Notes under the pieces: model-generated
Told to the model about the DNA's origin: nothing
Databases searched by the model: none
The model's input: only the letters and a program-made list of their open reading frames with translations
Made by a program: the position numbers and the translations under genes
Part shown: one piece after another, positions 5,812-8,093 of the stretch
Layout: each line of letters begins with the position of its first letter
How positions within the stretch are numbered: position 1 is the stretch's first letter
Assembly (NCBI GenBank): GCA_017483235.1
Contig: JAFULE010000141.1
Span: 1-8,093 of the forward strand
Reading direction: 5' to 3'
DNA: 8,093 bases
Source of the DNA: Faecalibacterium sp.
Lineage (GTDB): Bacteria; Bacillota; Clostridia; Oscillospirales; Ruminococcaceae

Positions 5812-7692
5812 TTACAGTCCATTGTCGCTGTCGCCATCCTGCACCGGCACTGCTGCTGCAGCCAGTGCGTGCTGTTCGTTCTCTTCTGCATTTGCCTGCC
5901 GGGCAATTCCCAGATATGTCAGGGTATGCTCCAGCACTTCGGCGCACACCGGGGCCGACAGGCTGCCGCCTGCGGTGGTCCAGCTGTGAGGTTCGTCCAG
6001 ACAGACCAGCACCGCCACCTGCGGGTCGTCGATGGGCGCTGCGGCCACAAAGCTGGCGATACGGGCGTTTTCATCTTCACTGTCCAGTTTTTGGCTGGTA
6101 CCGCTTTTGCCCCCGATGCGAAAACCGGCCACATAGGCGTTGTGGCCGCCGCCCTTCAGCACCACCTGCTCCATCATCTGCCGCATGGCAAGGCTGGTCT
6201 GCTCGCAGATGGGGTTCCCCTTTAGCACCGGCTGGGTCTGCTGCAGTACCCTGCCCTCAGGGCTGACCACCTGCTGCACCACATAGGGCTGCATCAGTTT
6301 ACCACCGTTGACCACTGCACACACCGCACTGAGCATCTGCAGATAGCTGATCTTGCTGCTTTGCCCAAACGAACAGCTGGCCAGTTCCACCGGACCCATC
6401 CGCTCGGCAGTGTAATGCTCACTTTTTTTTGGCTCGGCAGGCAGGTCGATGCCGGTGGCCTCGCACAGGCCAAAGGCTTTGAAGTAATCATAAAATTTCT
6501 GCTTGCCCAGCCGGGCCCCCACCTGAATAAACCCCTGATTGCAGCTGTTCATCAAACACTGGGTCAAAGTTTGCACCCCGTGGCGGCGATGGTTGGCGCA
6601 ATGGAACCGGGTACCCGCCACATTGATGGAATCGGTACATAGAAAGGTGCTGTTTGGGGTGACCACTCCGGCATCCAGCGCGGCGGCAGCGGTGATCAGC
6701 TTGAACACACTGCCCGGCTCGTACAAATCGCTGACCGCCTTGTTGCGCCACTGGGTCTGCTGAGCCAGTGTGCGTGCGGCAGCCTTTTCTTCTCCGTTCA
6801 GAGCTTCCACCGCAGCGCGTACGGTTTCATCGTATATCACCCGGGGCTGGTTGGGGTCGTAGGCCTGTGTTGTAGCCATGGCCAGCACCCTGCCGGTGTT
6901 CACCTCCATCACAATGCCCACCGCCCGCTGGGCCACATTGTGCTCGGCCACCGCGTAAGCAAGAGCGTTTTCGAGGTAATGCTGGATGTTGGTATCGATA
7001 GTAAGCACCAGAGAATCGCCCTGCACCGGGGTTTCGATGGCGGCATAGCTGTGCTGCATGGTGTACCCCCACGCATTGGCAGCGGTCATCACCAGCCCGG
7101 CTGACCCGGTCAGCCGGGAATTATACTGCAGCTCCAGCCCCGAAACCCCCACATTGTCCACATTGGTAAACCCCAGCACCGAGGCCAGAAACGCCCCCTG
7201 TGGGTAGTAGCGCTTTGAGTCCTGATTGATGAGGATACCGGTGACCCCGTTCTGCTCGCAGAAATCCCGCACCGCGTCGGCAGCGGTTTTGTCCACCCGG
7301 TATTTCAGCAGGCAGTCGTTGGAGCTGCGTTGGCTGAATTTTTCCAACACCTCAGCATGATCCAGCTGCAGAATATCGGCCATGCCCGCGGCGGCCAGCG
7401 CCACCTTGTCGTCCGGAATCTCACGTGGGGAGGCACGGATGGTCCAGCAGCTGGCATTGGTGGCCAACAGTACCCCGTTGGCACTGTAGATCTCGCCCCG
7501 GTCGGCAGGCACCACAGTATCCCGCAGCTGCTGACCTGCCGCCTTTCGGGCATACCACTCCCCTTCCAGAAGCTGCAGCCGGAACAGCTGTGCGGTCAGG
7601 GTGCCAAAACAAACCACCGCCATGCAGCCCGCCAGCAGCCGCACCCGCACCCGAAAGGATCGCTCGACATTTGCACGGATCATTCGTCTCAT
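5812..7692 (-). CDS. Class B penicillin-binding protein (FtsI/PBP2x/SpoVD-type transpeptidase)
   Basis: A membrane-anchored peptidoglycan D,D-transpeptidase for septal or elongation cross-linking, 626 residues from the chosen ATG. A basic cytoplasmic tail is followed by one membrane anchor (about 17-37), then a PBP dimerisation domain beginning PADRGEIYSANGVLLA, and the transpeptidase domain with all three active-site motifs: SVFK (328-331, acyl-serine S328), SCN (383-385) and KSGT (529-532, the PBP2x-type variant of KTG). SFGQ (441-444) is the usual conserved segment between the last two. No PASTA repeats follow; the tail is Ala/Glu/Asp-rich. Open frame extends to GTG 7725 and includes ATG 7713, but these lie in a terminator hairpin without a good ribosome site, so ATG 7692 with AGGGGG 7 nt upstream is preferred; ATG 7683 is an alternative. 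Thirteen cysteines lie outside the membrane, a high number. Which cellular PBP it is cannot be settled without the upstream neighbours. Confidence 0.93.
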   Translation of the reverse strand: MRRMIRANVERSFRVRVRLLAGCMAVVCFGTLTAQLFRLQLLEGEWYARKAAGQQLRDTVVPADRGEIYSANGVLLATNASCWTIRASPREIPDDKVALAAAGMADILQLDHAEVLEKFSQRSSNDCLLKYRVDKTAADAVRDFCEQNGVTGILINQDSKRYYPQGAFLASVLGFTNVDNVGVSGLELQYNSRLTGSAGLVMTAANAWGYTMQHSYAAIETPVQGDSLVLTIDTNIQHYLENALAYAVAEHNVAQRAVGIVMEVNTGRVLAMATTQAYDPNQPRVIYDETVRAAVEALNGEEKAAARTLAQQTQWRNKAVSDLYEPGSVFKLITAAAALDAGVVTPNSTFLCTDSINVAGTRFHCANHRRHGVQTLTQCLMNSCNQGFIQVGARLGKQKFYDYFKAFGLCEATGIDLPAEPKKSEHYTAERMGPVELASCSFGQSSKISYLQMLSAVCAVVNGGKLMQPYVVQQVVSPEGRVLQQTQPVLKGNPICEQTSLAMRQMMEQVVLKGGGHNAYVAGFRIGGKSGTSQKLDSEDENARIASFVAAAPIDDPQVAVLVCLDEPHSWTTAGGSLSAPVCAEVLEHTLTYLGIARQANAEENEQHALAAAAVPVQDGDSDNGL

Positions 7693-7738
7693 AAAAAAGC
7701 CCCCCTGCGGCATGGATATGCGCACACAGGAAGGCTTT
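7693..7738 (-). terminator. Terminator-like hairpin overlapping the PBP ribosome-binding site and start
   Basis: On the minus strand AAAGCCTTCCTGTG (7738-7725) pairs with CGCAGGGGGGCTTT (7709-7696) as an uninterrupted 14-bp stem with three U-G wobbles and a 15-nt loop (7724-7710), followed by an unbroken T6 run (7698-7693). The PBP ATG (7692-7690) begins at the very next base. The stem starts 5 nt after the upstream gene's stop, so it looks like that gene's terminator, yet its 3' arm carries the G-rich ribosome site of the PBP. The wobbles make it directional for the minus strand. It may act as terminator, attenuator or translation block. Confidence 0.75.
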
Positions 7739-7743
7739 ATGAG

Positions 7744-8093
7744 TTATGCGGCAGGCAGATCGGCCGCCGTACGGGCCAGCCATTGCTCGCGGGTAAAGGG
7801 TTCACCGCTTTCGGTGCAGTAGTTCTGCTCGACCGCAGCAGCCATCTGCTCAACACTCCAGCCCAACTGATAGGGGCTGTCCAGCCGCAGGCAGGTGTAC
7901 CCGGCAATGCCGTCGGCGGTACGATATTCCTGATCGCAGTACACCGTCAGGTCATCCACCTGCACCGGCAGCGCCTGCACTGCATCAGCCACCGTACGGC
8001 AGGCAGAGGCAAAGGCAGCCGGGTCGGCGTAGGGACCGGTGAGCTCGGCATTTACCCAAATGACCTCGGTGCCGTTCAGCTCGTCAAGGGTCA
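7744..8093 (-). CDS. Unrecognised protein, C-terminal fragment (runs off right edge)
   Basis: I do not recognise this gene. The frame is open from the right edge to a TAA at 7746-7744, giving 115 visible residues. The internal GTG at 7992 is not a convincing start because the reading frame continues upstream without a stop and keeps the same composition. The visible part is soluble and acidic, with no membrane segment or signal: a beta-like stretch (TEVIWVNAEL), an alanine-rich helix, VDDLTVYCDQEYR, then GYTCLRLDSPYQLGW and a C-terminal helical part (SVEQMAAAVEQNY, FTREQWLARTAADLPAA). Codon use matches neighbouring genes, which supports it being coding. It precedes the PBP gene by 51 nt with a terminator-like hairpin between. 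Confidence 0.72.
   Translation of the reverse strand, partial: TLDELNGTEVIWVNAELTGPYADPAAFASACRTVADAVQALPVQVDDLTVYCDQEYRTADGIAGYTCLRLDSPYQLGWSVEQMAAAVEQNYCTESGEPFTREQWLARTAADLPAA

Noticed and set aside
4251..6266. A 671-codon open frame antisense to the purine permease and running into the PBP gene
   Set aside because: The same codon-bias mirror effect. The product is low-complexity Gly/Gln/His/Asn-rich, crosses two real genes, their promoter and a terminator, and has no ribosome-binding site signal of note.
7693..7725. Longer PBP versions starting at GTG 7725 or ATG 7713
   Set aside because: Both starts lie in the stem or loop of the terminator-like hairpin, lack a Shine-Dalgarno, and would add residues ahead of a normal short cytoplasmic tail.

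Overview
The window reads as chromosomal DNA from a GC-rich, strictly anaerobic Firmicute of the gut Clostridia (Oscillospiraceae/Ruminococcaceae, Faecalibacterium-like). The signs are Gram-positive Shine-Dalgarno and sigma-A signals in short AT-rich gaps between GC-rich genes, a perfect CIRCE/HrcA operator, a C_GCAxxG_C_C redox protein, an XpaC-type protein and a cysteine-rich class B penicillin-binding protein. The genus is an inference from general style, not from a marker gene. I see no mobile element, CRISPR array, tRNA or rRNA.

Layout. (1) Bases 1-625, minus strand: a two-gene operon, a C_GCAxxG_C_C protein followed 17 nt later by the N-terminus of an M20-family amidohydrolase that runs off the left edge. 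(2) Bases 626-839: a divergent control region with a candidate minus-strand promoter and, on the plus strand, a sigma-A promoter whose -10 box runs into a perfect CIRCE element. (3) Bases 840-2768, plus: htpG (bacterial Hsp90). (4) Bases 2769-2871: an 18-bp terminator-like hairpin whose loop holds the -10 box of a near-consensus promoter for the next gene. (5) Bases 2872-4194, plus: a membrane-anchored XpaC-family protein with a predicted winged-helix-like middle segment. (6) Bases 4195-4259: a perfect 13-bp bidirectional terminator. (7) Bases 4260-5672, minus: an AzgA-type purine permease with its own promoter and a 5' leader stem-loop. (8) Bases 5812-7692, minus: a class B PBP (FtsI/PBP2x/SpoVD type). 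(9) Bases 7693-7743: a terminator-like hairpin whose U-tract touches the PBP start codon and whose 3' arm contains the PBP ribosome-binding site. (10) Bases 7744-8093, minus: the C-terminus of an unrecognised protein.

The genes are mostly separate housekeeping units (protein folding, purine uptake, septal or elongation peptidoglycan cross-linking) and not one pathway. I do not see a new multi-gene system. The points most worth a second look are regulatory: CIRCE control of htpG, the promoter nested in the htpG terminator, and the hairpin that overlaps the PBP translation start.
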